Of a stretch of DNA of 64,000 nt, positions 1 to 11,154 are shown in pieces. Position 1 is the stretch's first letter; every line of letters starts with the position of its first letter. Position numbers and translations under genes: made by a program. The stretch lies in assembly GCA_039545355.1 (NCBI GenBank), contig BCJJ01000005.1, positions 1,725,447 to 1,789,446 on the forward strand, read 5' to 3'. This stretch comes from Trichosporon coremiiforme. Taxonomy: Eukaryota; Basidiomycota; Tremellomycetes; Trichosporonales; Trichosporonaceae. The notes under the pieces were generated by a model that worked only from the letters and a program-made list of their open reading frames with translations, was not told where the DNA came from and searched no databases.

Positions 1-739
1 GAGGAGCCGTAGCTGTTGTCATTGTCGCGGCCCGAAGAGCCGTAAGAGTTGTCGTTGTCGCGGCCGCCTGAGCCGAAGCCGGAGCTCTGGTTGCCCGAGC
101 CGTACGAGTCGTCGCGGCCCGAGGAGCCGCCGAAACCGGTCGAGTTGTTGTCGCGACCGGACGAGCCGTAGCTGTTGTCGTTGTCGCGACCAGATCCGAA
201 GCCAGAGGACTGGTTGTCGCGGCCCGACGAGCCGTAGTTGTCGTTGTTGCCGCCGAAGCCGGACGACTGGTTGCCCGAGCCGTAGCTGTCGTTGTTACCC
301 GAGCCGTAGCTCGAGTTGTTGTTGCCGGAACCGTACGAGTCGTTGTTGTTAGAGCCGAACTGATATCAGCTACGTTCCATACTAAAGGAACTGCGATGGC
401 CACTGAGCTGTAGTGCCACTACAGCTGAGTGTGCATCACGTGATGACATGCCGTCGGTGACGTAGTGGTAGACGCCGAGATCCAAGCTCGTCATCGCGAG
501 CTCCCACAAACCCACACTCACGTTCCCTTGGTTGAGCTGGCCCTCAACCTTGTCCTTCAGTTTGTCAAACAGCTAAGGTGTCAACACCACTGAGGAACCG
601 GAGGTAACAAGGCGAGGGGCGCAGGGAGCAACGTTGGTGCGCTGACGACGCCTTTGTCGCCCAGCGACGACACCATCACACATCACAGCAGATGCACAAC
701 CCAGAGGGAAAGAAGAAAGCAGACACTCACGCCAGACAT
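1..739 (-). CDS. DDR48-like Gly/Ser/Asn/Asp repeat stress protein (C-terminus off window)
   Basis: Three exons are visible on the minus strand: 739-731 (Met-Ser-Gly), 572-522 (17 codons containing KLKDKVEGQLNQGN) and 359 to the window edge. Introns are GTGAGT-AG, both phase 0. From residue 21 on the protein is a tandem repeat built from units such as GRDNDNSYGSS, GRDNQSSGFGS and GNNDSYGSG, about 10-12 residues each. This resembles the SYGSSNNNDSYGS repeats of yeast Ddr48, a heat- and DNA-damage-induced protein. The short amphipathic KDKVEGQ stretch recalls hydrophilin or CsbD-like proteins. No catalytic domain is seen and the function is inferred from the repeat only. The C-terminus lies outside the window, so length is unknown. 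Confidence 0.7.
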
Positions 740-3620
740 TGTTGCGGATTAGTTCAGATGTTGGGTGGGGAGAACGAGAGGTGGATGACGATTCCTGTCT
801 CGAGTGTGTTTATATAGAACAAGCGGCAGCAGTGACGCCCGATCGGGTGGGGATGATGTGCTGTTCTGGACTAGGCACAGTGTGCCAATCGCAATCGCAT
901 CGCCATAGTGACCACGCGTGGACGCACGTTGCGTCGATCTCGGGCGTCAGCGTCCAGGTGGGCGACCCACTATCACCCAGTCGAACGTTGTTGCGCTTAC
1001 CGTTGCGCAGCCTGGCGTATGGTGGCGGCAGCTGGGCGCGAGACGGCGGCCGGATGGCGAATGACCTCTCTGGTCTTAGTGCCTGTCCGACGGAACGCAA
1101 AGCTGTAGCCGCGCCATGTCTCGATCGGATTGCTCTGCTGTCGTGCGGTAGTGTACCGAGGGTGTGTTGCAATTCGCTACGGAGGGATGGAAAGACATGA
1201 ATGCAGGCTCGTCCCAAGGTTTTGGAAATCACCGGGAGGCCGGCGAGCTGTGAGCTGTGACGTAGCGGGTCGTACTGCGCAGTCACCACCATCCAGCCCA
1301 GCAGCCCAGGGGCAAGGGGCGAGGGACCTGATCGTCAGTCCGTAAGTGGAACCTGTCCCCGCTGGCAGCGAGCGTAGCGAGCTGTTCTGCCGTAGCGATC
1401 CAGTCAGAACGAGTGGGCCAGTGGGTCGCGCGTTCAGAAATAGCGCATTCCGCAGGGCCGAGCGGTGACGCCCAGTGAGCCAGTGACGTGGTTTCATGCA
1501 CATTGCCGCTGCCTGGCCACTACACGCACAGTAACATCGGTGGCGTGACTGCATCTGACTGCGCTGGCTTCGAATTGGAGTCGCAAGTCGCGGCGCGTGG
1601 CGCGCGGAGGCAGGCGCAGGGAGAGAGCGCAATTACGCTTAGGGAAGAAGAGGAAGGGCCCCGTTTCTTGTTGGCTCGTTGCTGTTGCCAGTGATAGTGA
1701 TCGACGTGAAGTCACTGCCCTCTGGGCCCAGATCTGGTTCCGTGGCACGCGTCCATTCCGTGCGTCACGGGGCATCAGCTCGACTTCCAGATCCAGCCCG
1801 ACCAATTGCTTCACCATGCTTCAACGCGTCGTCAGCCTGCTGCAGCCCGTGTGCCCGAGGAGTTGTAAGGCGGTGCAGGGCGTCTGATGAAACCTTGTTT
1901 ATTCGGGCAGTTGGGTCGCGTGGCGTTGGTGTGCTGGATGCACGTCACCGAGCTCGAAAGAAGCGACGTCTGCTGTTTTAGTGGGGAGTCGCCGAGATTA
2001 GCCTGGTGGCTGCGTTGGTGGCCCAGATTTAGACCCAGGTCCATACATGGACTCCGAGGTGCTAGGTGCGAGAGTAGGTGGGCGATAGCACTGAAATGAC
2101 GTTCCATGAGAGCCAATGGGCGGACGTTACAGACGGCGATACGGAGACGGAGGTGCAAGACGTGTGTGCTCTGTGGTTGACTCAATGAAAGCGCACAAGC
2201 CGCCGGCTATGAGATCGACATCTCGTTTCGACACGTGACCCCAGTACTTCCAAGTGACCTTCCCCTTACCTGTGTCCTCTCCACCACTCACGGCTAGAGA
2301 AGCTTAGCTTAAATGAATGTCAAGACGCACTCTCCGTGGACGGGACAGCAGATCTGGCGGGGAAGCGGGGCATAGCGGGGCAAACTGCTTCCGCGTACCT
2401 TCCTCTGCCTCCCGGCGTCGTAGCGACCGACTCATTGAAGACCGAGACATTACCGCGTCTTTACCGATTGACACCGACATGTTCGGCTATGCAAGATACA
2501 CTGGTCCAGCCACTCTTTCTGCTCTCTCTCTCTCCCTCTTCTCACTCTAACGAAAGGTACGAGTACGTTGGAGTAAGGTCCCGTGGCCCACGAGCCCTCT
2601 CTGCTGCCGCCAAAGCCGCCGGTTACTCACACTGACGTGGACGCATGGACGATGGAGCGCGTGACTAGAATGCGAAACTTGCCCCTCCCAACTCACGCTT
2701 CATGTCATAGCCGGTGGTTTTCTGGCGGGGGACACACCTGTGCTCCTGTGTTGCTTGGGGTGTGCAGTGCGACACACCGGTGCTAGGCGCGGCGACGGAG
2801 ACAGCGGCGATGGGGACGCGGCGACGGAGGCAAATTCCCATCTCAACACCCCAAAGCCAGCCTGACACGCCGCGCTGCTCGTCCCACGGCACGAACTCCA
2901 CGGGTCTATGCATCCACGGACTCCCGGCCACAGTGCGCGCCCTGCGGCCAGCGCCCCGCGGGCTCTCACACAGTGTCGGCTCCAAAGAATCCGAAACTCA
3001 GTACACACAACGGTACCTTGGGGGCAGTCGGAAGCTCCGTCTGCAATTGCCCCCGTCTGAGTTCACCGAACTGACTCGCACTGAAACGGGCCGTATCACA
3101 AGGGCCCGTGTGTCCCGGGCTGCACGGATGCCCGGCTCGTTTGGCTCTGGCATTCTGGCTTGACTGTCCCCGTGCTCTCACCAATATCCCAATGTCCATC
3201 CAAGAAGCCCTGTGGCAGAACAGGGATCGGCCGACCTACCCTTCATTACTGTGCAGAACGCGGCCCTCACCGCTTGCTGTGCATGCATATTGGCCGAATT
3301 GTCGATGGCGTTTGGTGGCTGACCGTAGCCAGATGGATGCATGTTCCGTGCCGCAACGATGGATGCCAAGATACACTTGCGACTACACCTGTGGCACACG
3401 ACCGACAGACTCGCAAACGACAGTCAATAGCAAGCAACAACTTTCTGGCCCGCAGAAGGTACATCAACTAGAACGTATGGTACAACAGATGAAGACACTC
3501 GCCGGTGCTTGACAACTAACACGCGCCGGTGTTATGGACAGATGAAATGACTAGGTTTGTGGGGTATACAATGTGGTTGCGGTGCGGATGCAGTGAGGGA
3601 ACGAACTACTCAATCTCCAG
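740..3620. other. Gene-free interval, 2.9 kb
   Basis: Open frames here are short (under about 160 codons), overlap on both strands, and show no recognisable domain or splice-joined continuation. The left part is the promoter of the DDR48-like gene. I see no tRNA, transposase or other feature. Confidence 0.5.
809..817 (-). promoter_or_regulatory. TATA box of the DDR48-like gene
   Basis: Read on the minus strand this is CTATATAAA, about 70-80 bp upstream of the predicted ATG at 739. Strong TATA boxes are typical of inducible stress genes. Two AGGGG cores, the stress-response-element core of yeasts, lie farther upstream at 1308-1312 and 1315-1319; their role is speculative. Confidence 0.45.
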
Positions 3621-5122
3621 TCAGCAGGAGAGTATTTTCGGAGCCTCGATCGTCGGCGTCGCGATGCGCTCGACAATATCAGACCAGAAGACGTGGTTCG
3701 GGCGACGCGTCGGCTCGACAATGCCGCGGGGACCGACCTCGACGAGGCGCGCGTCCCAGTCGTGCTCGTTCGTCTCGAACGTCGTCAGGAGCACAGCACA
3801 GTGCTCCCACCGCCGTGACGAGTGGTAGCCGTCAACGAGATAGCGGAGGATATCACCGTGAGCGACGACTAAGGCGTTAGCGCGTGTTGCTTGGTGTGTG
3901 AAGTTGCTGCGGGCGCTACTCACGAACAATCTCACGCTCGGGGCGGGCGCGGAGCCACTGGCGCAACTGGCGCGCACGCTCTTCCGTGTTGTCAGGGTCA
4001 AAGATGCCCTTCTTGGATGCATAGTCGGGCGACAGCGTGCTGAAGTCGAGCCCGGCACGCTGGAACATGCCGTCGTTGGAAGCAGCAAGCGTCTCGACCG
4101 GGTGAAGCGGCACGTCGCATGGCTCACTGGTACATGTTTAGCATCGGCCGTTTCGGGTCACATGACGGAAACTGCGAGGAAAACCGTCGTCACGGGGTTC
4201 CGCGAGGACGTGAGGGTGAAGCTGTGCCTGGGACTTCATGGGGGAGGAGGGGAGGATCAACCTTGGCGGGTATACCAAACCGAGGACCGGCTGCGTCAAC
4301 GCCGCGGCGCCGTCTCACCGGGCCACGCCGCGCATCCCAAACACTACGCCGCGCATAACTGAAGCGACGGCGACGCATAACGCATTACGCATAACGCATT
4401 AACCTCAACCAAGTTTGGTTTGAGTGACAAGATTTGGTATGCAGTTTGGTATGTCGCGTGGTGGCGTCGGCCGCACGGTGGCGAGATTTGGTATTGGACC
4501 CTTGATACCAGGCGATCTTTTTGGTGACGGGGGCACCTGGACCCTAAGATACCAAATCAACTCGAGTGGCACTTGCCGACTCGGAGAGATAGCAAGATTT
4601 TCCTTGATCGCGAGCTCGCCGTCATGCATGGGGAGGGGTGGTACTCACTCGCCGACCTCCTGGGCAAGGTCGAGGACAATAGTCGGTTTGCCTTGGGCTT
4701 CGAGGCGCTCCTTCAGGTTGGGGAGGCCAACTAGCGTGGTCTCAAGGGCGCGGCGCATCTGGCGTATTTGTCAGTCTCGGGCCCGCAGGGGCCGCGGTGG
4801 CAGATTAACTTACCGGTGAAGTGACGAGAAGTTCGGCCGTTGCCTGCAGTCCAGTGCGGGTCGCTGCATGCAGGTTGCCAGCCTGTCGTCGTCCGACCTT
4901 GGTGAGGGGCGCGTCGGGGACTTTGAATGTTAGTTTGATCAGTTGGTGGAAAGGAAGGCGCGGTGGGGCCGTGGTAGAAACTCACTCTCCCAGTCACTGG
5001 CGACACTGTTGTTGTCAGCACTGATTACGGGCCGTGCGGTGGTGGTGTGGTGCTACTCACTTGTGCTCGGCCTGAGCGTGGCGAACGAGAAGGATTCGTT
5101 TCCGCGTCGGTTCGTGGGCCAT
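3621..5122 (-). CDS. Histidine phosphatase superfamily (phosphoglycerate mutase-like) protein
   Basis: Six exons, 5122-5061, 5005-4986, 4920-4814, 4758-4649, 4126-3924 and 3868-3621, give a continuous 249-residue frame. The N-terminus carries the phosphohistidine motif VRHAQAEHN (His15), followed by DWEIPDAPLTKVGRRQA and the TSPMRRALETT arginine motif. The second catalytic His is in VVAHGDILRYL (His171). This is the fungal PGM/phosphatase family of about 250-300 residues related to yeast Pmu1; the substrate cannot be deduced. Exon 2 is a 20-nt micro-exon. Intron 4 (4127-4648) is 522 nt, unusually long for this window, and contains short repeats. All phases agree, so the model is firm. Confidence 0.88.
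4375..4401. repeat. Tandem 13-mer inside the long phosphatase intron
   Basis: The 13-mer GCATAACGCATTA occurs twice, at 4375-4387 and 4389-4401, separated by one base. It lies in intron 4 of the phosphatase gene. Confidence 0.7.
4431..4558. repeat. TTTGGTAT repeats with a 10-bp inverted pair
   Basis: TTTGGTAT occurs at 4433-4440, 4445-4452 and 4487-4494. The complement ATACCAAATC at 4549-4558 pairs with GATTTGGTAT at 4485-4494, giving a potential 74-bp hairpin element. Inside it GGACCCT followed by GATACCA is present twice (4496-4510 and 4537-4553). It may be a degenerate miniature element; no coding capacity is seen. Confidence 0.5.
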
Positions 5123-5843
5123 GGTGTGTGCGGGCGTGCGGGGTCGTGTGCTTGTTTGGAGGGATGGTTGGAAGGACGCAAAGTCGAGGATTATCTTATG
5201 TAGCAGAGGCAGGCGGATCGCAGGAACGATCCGCCTTGGCGGCGGACGGGGGAAATGGCCCTCGGCTAGCGTGCGGGCTGAGTCAGTTCGGGTACCCTTC
5301 AGCCCCATGATGCCCCGGATACATGCCGGCGGTAGTGTAACCGCGTTGCGAGCAAGATTTGGTCCCGCTCAATTCGTGACGCTGAAATTCGTAGGCCCAA
5401 GGCAGCAGCCACGCTGACCGCTCGGCGGGGCCAAATCTGTATTACTGACGCGAGGCCGTGAGGGACAAAGGGACATCTGCCGCCCAGCTGACGCGCTCAC
5501 TCAGCCTGACAGCTGACTCGCCTAAGCACCGGCCCGGCCGACATCACAGCCTTCGGTCTCGCGGCGGTCTCCCTTGCCGCCTGCAGCCAGGCCTGCCGCC
5601 GGCTGCTCCCCCCTCGCGTCATCACACCATTCCTCTCCTGCATCGGAATACTCGCGTCCATCTAACCGGTTCCACCATCGATCCTCATCACTCAGCACTC
5701 ACCACTGACAGAGCACCCCACTCTACCACTCCCCGCTCCTGGACGACTCCGCGACCCACGACGCAACCAAAGCAACCCAGCTCCAACGCTTCCAAAGCAT
5801 TCATCACCGCGGCGGGGGCCGGCGGTACGGTTCGTAATCAACC
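5123..5843. promoter_or_regulatory. Divergent promoter region, phosphatase / Ccz1
   Basis: This 721-bp interval separates two divergently transcribed genes and should hold both promoters. It contains an inverted repeat (arms 5355-5368 and 5425-5438) and becomes pyrimidine/CA-rich toward the Ccz1 start. No clear TATA box was found. Confidence 0.4.
5355..5438. repeat. 84-bp inverted-repeat element
   Basis: The arm AGATTTGGTCCCGC at 5355-5368 is complementary, with one mismatch, to GCGGGGCCAAATCT at 5425-5438. The GATTTGG core is shared with the hairpin in the neighbouring phosphatase intron (4485-4558), suggesting related small elements. Confidence 0.5.
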
Positions 5844-8342
5844 ATGCCATCACCGGCCACCCAGTTCTTGACGCACAACCATCCGCATCATGCGCACCAC
5901 CATGCGGCTCCAACCCAGTCTGATCCCGTTCAGCTCGCGCACTTTGTCATTTTCAACCCAACCTTGATCCCGCCCAAACACAGAAAGCGGAACAAAGTTG
6001 ATGACCAGTCAACGACCGAGTCAATCAGGTCAGATGACCACGCTCAGACCGGCCTTCCCCCCCCATCGTCTCAATCTCAATCTCACTCGGAGCCCTCGTC
6101 GCACGTGACGCCGAAGCATGCGAGCGAACCCGCTCCAGCCGGTACTGCAGCTACCGGCGGCAGTAGCGATGGAAAGTCAAGCGAAATTCTGGAATCTGCC
6201 AAAAATCCTAATCCTGACGACGCCGATTTCGCAACCGAGGCACCTAGCAATGATGTCAGCAGCCAGTCTCCGAACAAGGATGAAGACAACCCAGACTTAG
6301 AGGACGACTTACGGGAGGCGGCCCAGATCGTATTTTACACGTCGCACCGGACGGGGCGTGTGTCCCGTGACACGATGCTCCGCCAGGTGGGCCTCGCCAA
6401 GGGCCTCATGGGCTTCACCGACATGGCGGCGCCGTCGCGCGGCGAGCAGAATGTTTGGGCCGTCCACGGGTCGCACTCGCGCATGATCGTGTACGCGCCG
6501 CTGCCTAATTGGTACATGTACATCTGCATCAAGAGCGCGGATGCGGGTGTGCACGCCCTGTCGGATGAGATGCTCGTCTCGGGTCTCGAACGTGGTTACC
6601 ATGACTTCTGCGTAAGCTAAGCGGCCCATGCAATCAGCTAACTTCAGCTCACCCACGGGGCTTTCGACAAGCACGAGCCAGGTCATGCGTTCGTGAGCCA
6701 GCTCGAGAAGTTCTTCACGCTCTTCACGCTCGCCTTCGAAGCGACGTACTTGTCCCCACCATCCATTTTGACTTGGCTCGGTGGACAAGCGCCTGCCGAC
6801 CCCGCGTTGCAGCCGAAGCTCGAGGCACTCTCACCACCACCCGGCTCGGCCGTCGGCCTCATAACGCGGGGTTCCGACGGCGCTGTGCTGCGAGCTTCGG
6901 CAGGAATTCAGCTCGACCCGCCGATCACGGACGCGCTGATGCGGTATCTGGCGCCGCTGGTCCCGGCCCCGCCTGTACCGGAGAAGGAAAAGAAAACGGA
7001 GCGCCAAGCTCTCGGCTTCGGTTTCCGCCGCAAGGAGGCTAAGGACCTCAGGCAGGAGGTTTGGACGCCCTTGTCGTGGGTCGGCCTCGCCCCTCGAAGT
7101 GCCAGTGCGACGCCACCCCCGAAACCGCCTCCATCGCACAAGGTCACCGCTTCTGGCGGAGGTCGGCGGTGGTTCAACGACATCGGGGGCGTCTTCGGCC
7201 TGGGTTCGAAACCAGCTTCCCCAGCGCCGGATGCTAAGGAGTCGAAAGACAAGGAGGAGACACCGACGCCCGAGGACTCTGAGGATTCTAAGGGTTCTAA
7301 GGTCTCAACCGTGACCAGCGAAGGCCATGCCAAAGGGGAGGACGGGAACAAAGGAGACGCAGCGAGTACCATGTCTCAATCAGACAAGAAAGAAGCTACG
7401 CCGACTCCTTCCACGACGCTCCCGATCCCCTCTTCCGAGGAACTCGGCCCACCGGCGCCGATGTTAGCAGTCTCCGCAGGCGACTCCATTGCAACGTCTG
7501 TCGCCTCTGACCCGTCCACAGCGTCCACGCCCTCCGGTTCGACGCTCGCTCACGCGCACGCTGCGCCCAGTGTCGCGACCGACATGACGGAAGCAACTGC
7601 GACGATAGAGCCGTCTCTGCACACTAGCGAGGGCACGACGCTAGTGGACGACGGCGCATCGGTGCGCACGACGCGTAGCACGCCGTCGTTGATCGCGCCC
7701 GAGGGTCGGCCCCCAAGTATCGCAATCCAGGACGCGTTAGCTAGCGAGCCTGACCCATGGGTCCAGAGAACGATCTACGTCCCCCAGAAGGCGAGGCTCC
7801 GGTTCGTCGTCAGGAATGGTGCGATGGTCTTTGTTGTGGAGCCTGAGGCGGAGGAGAAGCCGAAAGCTTCAGCTGAGGGTGGCGCCAAGGACACTGCGGC
7901 CGAAATGCTCAAGGAGAAGGATGAGATGAACGATAAGCAATCGGACACCTTTAACGACGTTGACGCCAACGCTGAGGACAAGCCTTTCATCGACCCGTCC
8001 GCTCTGAAAGACGTATTCACCGCCCTCGACCTAGCTCCCTCTTCGACGTTTACGTCACCGCACATGTCCTCTCCCTCGGTCGAGAAGCTTCCCTTGGGTA
8101 TCTATCACTCGTCCGGAGTAACAAAAGTTCGCCCCGTGCCGAACCCAGAGCTCGTGGCTCTGGCCAATCTGCGCGAGATCGGCACACTGAACAGCTTCGG
8201 GCAGCTCCCAAGTGGCCGTTTCGTCGCCCGGAAAGAAGAAGAGGACGGTGCTGAGCTGTTTGTCCAAACAGACCGTAACGGAGGCATCACGGAGGCGGAG
8301 AGGGTCATGCGCCAGTGGAGCTATGACTGCGAGAGCATCTAA
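5844..8342 (+). CDS. CCZ1: Vacuolar fusion protein Ccz1 (Mon1-Ccz1 Rab7 GEF subunit)
   Basis: Exons 5844-6611 and 6648-8342, joined by a 36-nt intron (GTAAGC to CTAACTTCAG), encode about 820 residues. The first longin domain starts at residue 33 with HFVIFNPTLIPP. It is interrupted by a polar insert of about 110 residues, then resumes with AQIVFYTSHRTGRVSRDTML (159 on), VGLAKGLMGFTDM and NWYMYICI. This matches Ccz1, which with Mon1 activates the Rab7/Ypt7 GTPase on late endosomes and vacuoles. The middle of the protein is Ser/Thr/Pro/Glu-rich and probably disordered. The C-terminal part (IYVPQKARLRFVVRNGAMVF, LPLGIYHSSGVTKVRPVPN) is more ordered. The His-rich N-terminus is a lineage feature. 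The start is the first ATG, preceded by CAACC. Confidence 0.82.
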
Positions 8343-8731
8343 TCATATGTTGTAACAGTATATCTTCATGTATCATCACCCCCTTGGTCTCGATCTGCAT
8401 CGCTTCATCACATCGTTTCCCGTCACTGTACTCCTTCGTCGTCTGACACCCGTCGTTCATTGTACACTGCACAGAGCTCATGTCGCTTGGTGAGTGACCC
8501 AAGCCACGTGATGTGCCCCCGCCACACTCGGACATATTCGGACGCGGAAGGTCCTTCGTCGCGGACGCCCAATGACAGCGACCGTATTGCACAACGGGAC
8601 CAAAATGGACCGTTCCCCCTGCCCAACTCCACACTCCCACCGTACGCTCACTGTGCCCGCCCGCCCCCCCGCTCGGTCCAACTACCAAGTCGACGACGAC
8701 AACTTGAGTCTCGACAACTCACTGCTCAACC
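8343..8731. other. Ccz1 3' region and SDHC promoter
   Basis: A 389-bp intergenic stretch between two genes in the same orientation. It is CT/CA-rich toward the SDHC start, as is usual near fungal transcription starts. No specific site is called. Confidence 0.35.
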
Positions 8732-9724
8732 ATGTCGTTCATCGCCCGTCCCGGTCTCCTTCGTTGCGGTCTTGCGGGTGAGTCGCGTACCGCCGCCGCT
8801 GCCGCCGCTCTGCCGTCATTTTTGCCCGATCCCGACAGCCGAAAAGACACATGAGCCAGGTCTTGAGAACCCGACTACTCGCCGATCGATGTCTCGAGAC
8901 CTATCCCGTGTGCAATTCGATTATAATGACGGCGGCAGCGACGACATGCTAACAGGTTGACGAAAGCGTAGCTGACCCCAGCCCCCCTCCGCACTGCTCC
9001 CCGTGCGGCCGCGTCGCGTATCCCCGCCCTCCGCCGCGGAGTGCAGACCAACCCCATCTCCGAGAAGCAGCAGTACGAGCTCCTCAACCAGCAGCGCATG
9101 AACCGCCCCAACTCGCCCCACCTCCAGATCTACCAGCCCCAGCTCACCTGGTACCTCTCCGGTCTCAACCGTATCACCGGTGTCGCCCTCGGCGGTCTCT
9201 TCTACGTCGGCGCCCTCGTCTACTGCCTCCACCCCCTCTACCCCGCCATTGACTCGACCCACCTCATCAACCTCGTCCACGACCTCCCCACCTGGCTCAA
9301 GATCACTGGCAAGACCCTCATTGCCTTCCCCTTCTCGTTCCACGCGTTCAACGGTCTCCGCCACCTCATGTGGGACACTGGAAAGGGTGAGTAACTCAAG
9401 AGTTGTGATTGGGCCGAAGTTCGGACGTGTGTGCGTCGGAGGACTCTGCTTCTTTGTGCGCTGCGTTCGGAGCGAACGCTCTGCATTGCAACAGCACGCC
9501 GGGTTGCAGTTGTTGCTTCCTCCAGCAAGCAGACCTGACCGGGTATGATTTAGCGGAAAACACATGTCCGAGCCTCCCCCCCCCCAACCCATCTGCAACT
9601 AGCTGGGGCTGTTGGACAACATAGCTGACACCCAGGTCTCTCCATGAAGGGTGTCTACGCCTCGGGATACGCCGTCCTCGCTGCCTCCGTCGCGACCACC
9701 CTCTACCTTGTCTTTGGCATCTAA
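8732..9724 (+). CDS. SDHC: Succinate dehydrogenase cytochrome b560 subunit (subunit C)
   Basis: Exons 8732-8777, 8982-9386 and 9636-9724 give 179 residues, the usual size for SdhC/Sdh3. The N-terminus (MSFIARPGLLRCGLAG... RIPALRRGVQT) is Arg/Ala-rich and fits a mitochondrial presequence. The mature part has RPNSPHLQIYQPQLTWYLSG, then SGLNRITGVALG with the quinone-site Ser and Arg, three hydrophobic membrane segments, and FHAFNGLRHLMWD with the haem-ligand His. The protein anchors complex II in the inner mitochondrial membrane and takes part in ubiquinone reduction. Both introns start GTGAGT and end with a CTGAC branch motif directly before CCAG. The phase is consistent throughout. Confidence 0.95.
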
Positions 9725-9931
9725 AAAAGCTCGCCTATGTCACGAACTAGACTAGACGACTAGGAGGATTTTCACGAGGGAATTGTAGCAACCAAAGCAA
9801 TGCACGACATGCAATAGCACCGACACTGGGCCGGCGGGACCTGCGAAGCCGGCCAAGGCGGACGATGCTGATGGTCTGAAGGGAAAGCTGACGTTCGCTG
9901 ATATACTGATACATCCGACTACAGAGTTGAG

Positions 9932-10952
9932 TTATCGAAACCACGCGTTGACACCGACACCTAGTCCCAGGCCCTCGGCGCTATGCCACCATCCCATCGG
10001 GATGAGCAAGCTATCTCCAGCCTTGAGGCGGGCAGTGTATCCACCCTTCGCCGCCTCCCTAATCATGGTCCTGTAGACCTCCGGAGGATGTTCCAGGTCG
10101 TTCATCTCCTCCCCAGCATCAAGACACGAGATCGGCACGGGTATTCTCGACGTGTTCCTGAGAATCCCCGTCGCGGGCGCGAGGTGCGCCTCATTCTGCG
10201 GGGGGACGAGGTAGAAGACCTTCTCGCCGTAGAGGTGCGTGTAGATGCCGTGGTTTGGGTCGCGGTGAAACGGCGTGAAAGATGCGTTGCCGACCCAGAG
10301 CGTGCGGCCGTACAGATCCCCCTTCACGGATGTGTAGTGCTCCAACGGGGGCAGGGGGATGGAAGAGGGCAAAGGGAGTTGAGCGAGGTACGCTGAGAGA
10401 TGCATCGCGCCGGCTGTGGCGTCACTGGACGAGGCGGTCGCGTGGTCGGGGGCATTGGGGCCGGTGTGGGGGGAGTGTGACGATGGGGCTTGAAGGGCTT
10501 GGGAGGCTGAAGGAGCGGAAGGTGTCGGATCGTTGACAGATGTTGCATGGGAATTGGAGGCGGAGTCAGACTTCGAGATGTAGTCTAGGAAGAAGGCTGT
10601 TTGTCAGCTAAAAAAGGGCCAAAGACAGCTCACAGAACGGCATTTCGACCCGTTGCCATGCCGGGTCAAGATATCCCCTCCCCCGTCGTCCGAGCTCGAC
10701 CTCGACGGCCTTGTCCCCGAGAACGTTCCGAAGGCTCTCGGGCGTGATTGTCGGCCACTGTTTCGTCAGGTCGGGGACCGCGACGGGGTGGCCATGTATC
10801 GGCTCGCCTTCGGCTCCGGAAGGACTCGGGCTCGAACTCTGTGCTGCTGTCGACTGGTTTGGCGGCGTCGGAGTAGGGGCAAGGTGTGCCGCAAGCTGCA
10901 AGGGAGTCATGAACAGCCGTGGCGTTCGGCGAAACAACGAAGCGAGGCTCAT
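9932..10952 (-). CDS. JmjC/cupin-type Fe(II)/2-oxoglutarate oxygenase
   Basis: Exons 10952-10634 and 10584-9932 encode 323 residues. The N-terminus MSLASLFRRTPRLFM is basic and amphipathic, compatible with mitochondrial import. The catalytic cupin core is clear: DLYGRTLWVGNASFTPFHRD carries the HxD iron ligands, followed by GIYTHLYGEKVFYLVPP with the usual Lys/Tyr region, and IPMGWWHSAEGLGLGVGVN carries the distal His. The arrangement is that of the cupin_8/JmjC hydroxylases (JMJD5, HSPBAP1, TYW5-like); the substrate is not predictable. The open frame extends upstream to 11015 without an ATG, so the Met at 10952 is chosen. The gene is divergent from AAR2, about 200 bp away. Confidence 0.82.
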
Positions 10953-11154
10953 GGCTACTCGTGCAAGATGGAGAAAGGTTTGAAGGACAAGAGTAAGGAA
11001 TCTCGGAAGTGTCAACCTTCAATCGTCAGCCAGATCTTGACGAAGGGTGCGGAGCCCCGCCTCGGTGCCTCCACCGTCGAGACCGTCGAACATTGCGTAC
11101 GAAATCATTGGAGAGCAATAACTTGATGTCATCAACTCTCCATCGACAACAACC
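10953..11154. promoter_or_regulatory. Compact divergent promoter, JmjC protein / AAR2
   Basis: Only 202 bp separate the two start codons, so both genes must share this interval for initiation. No TATA box or recognised factor site was found. Confidence 0.4.
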
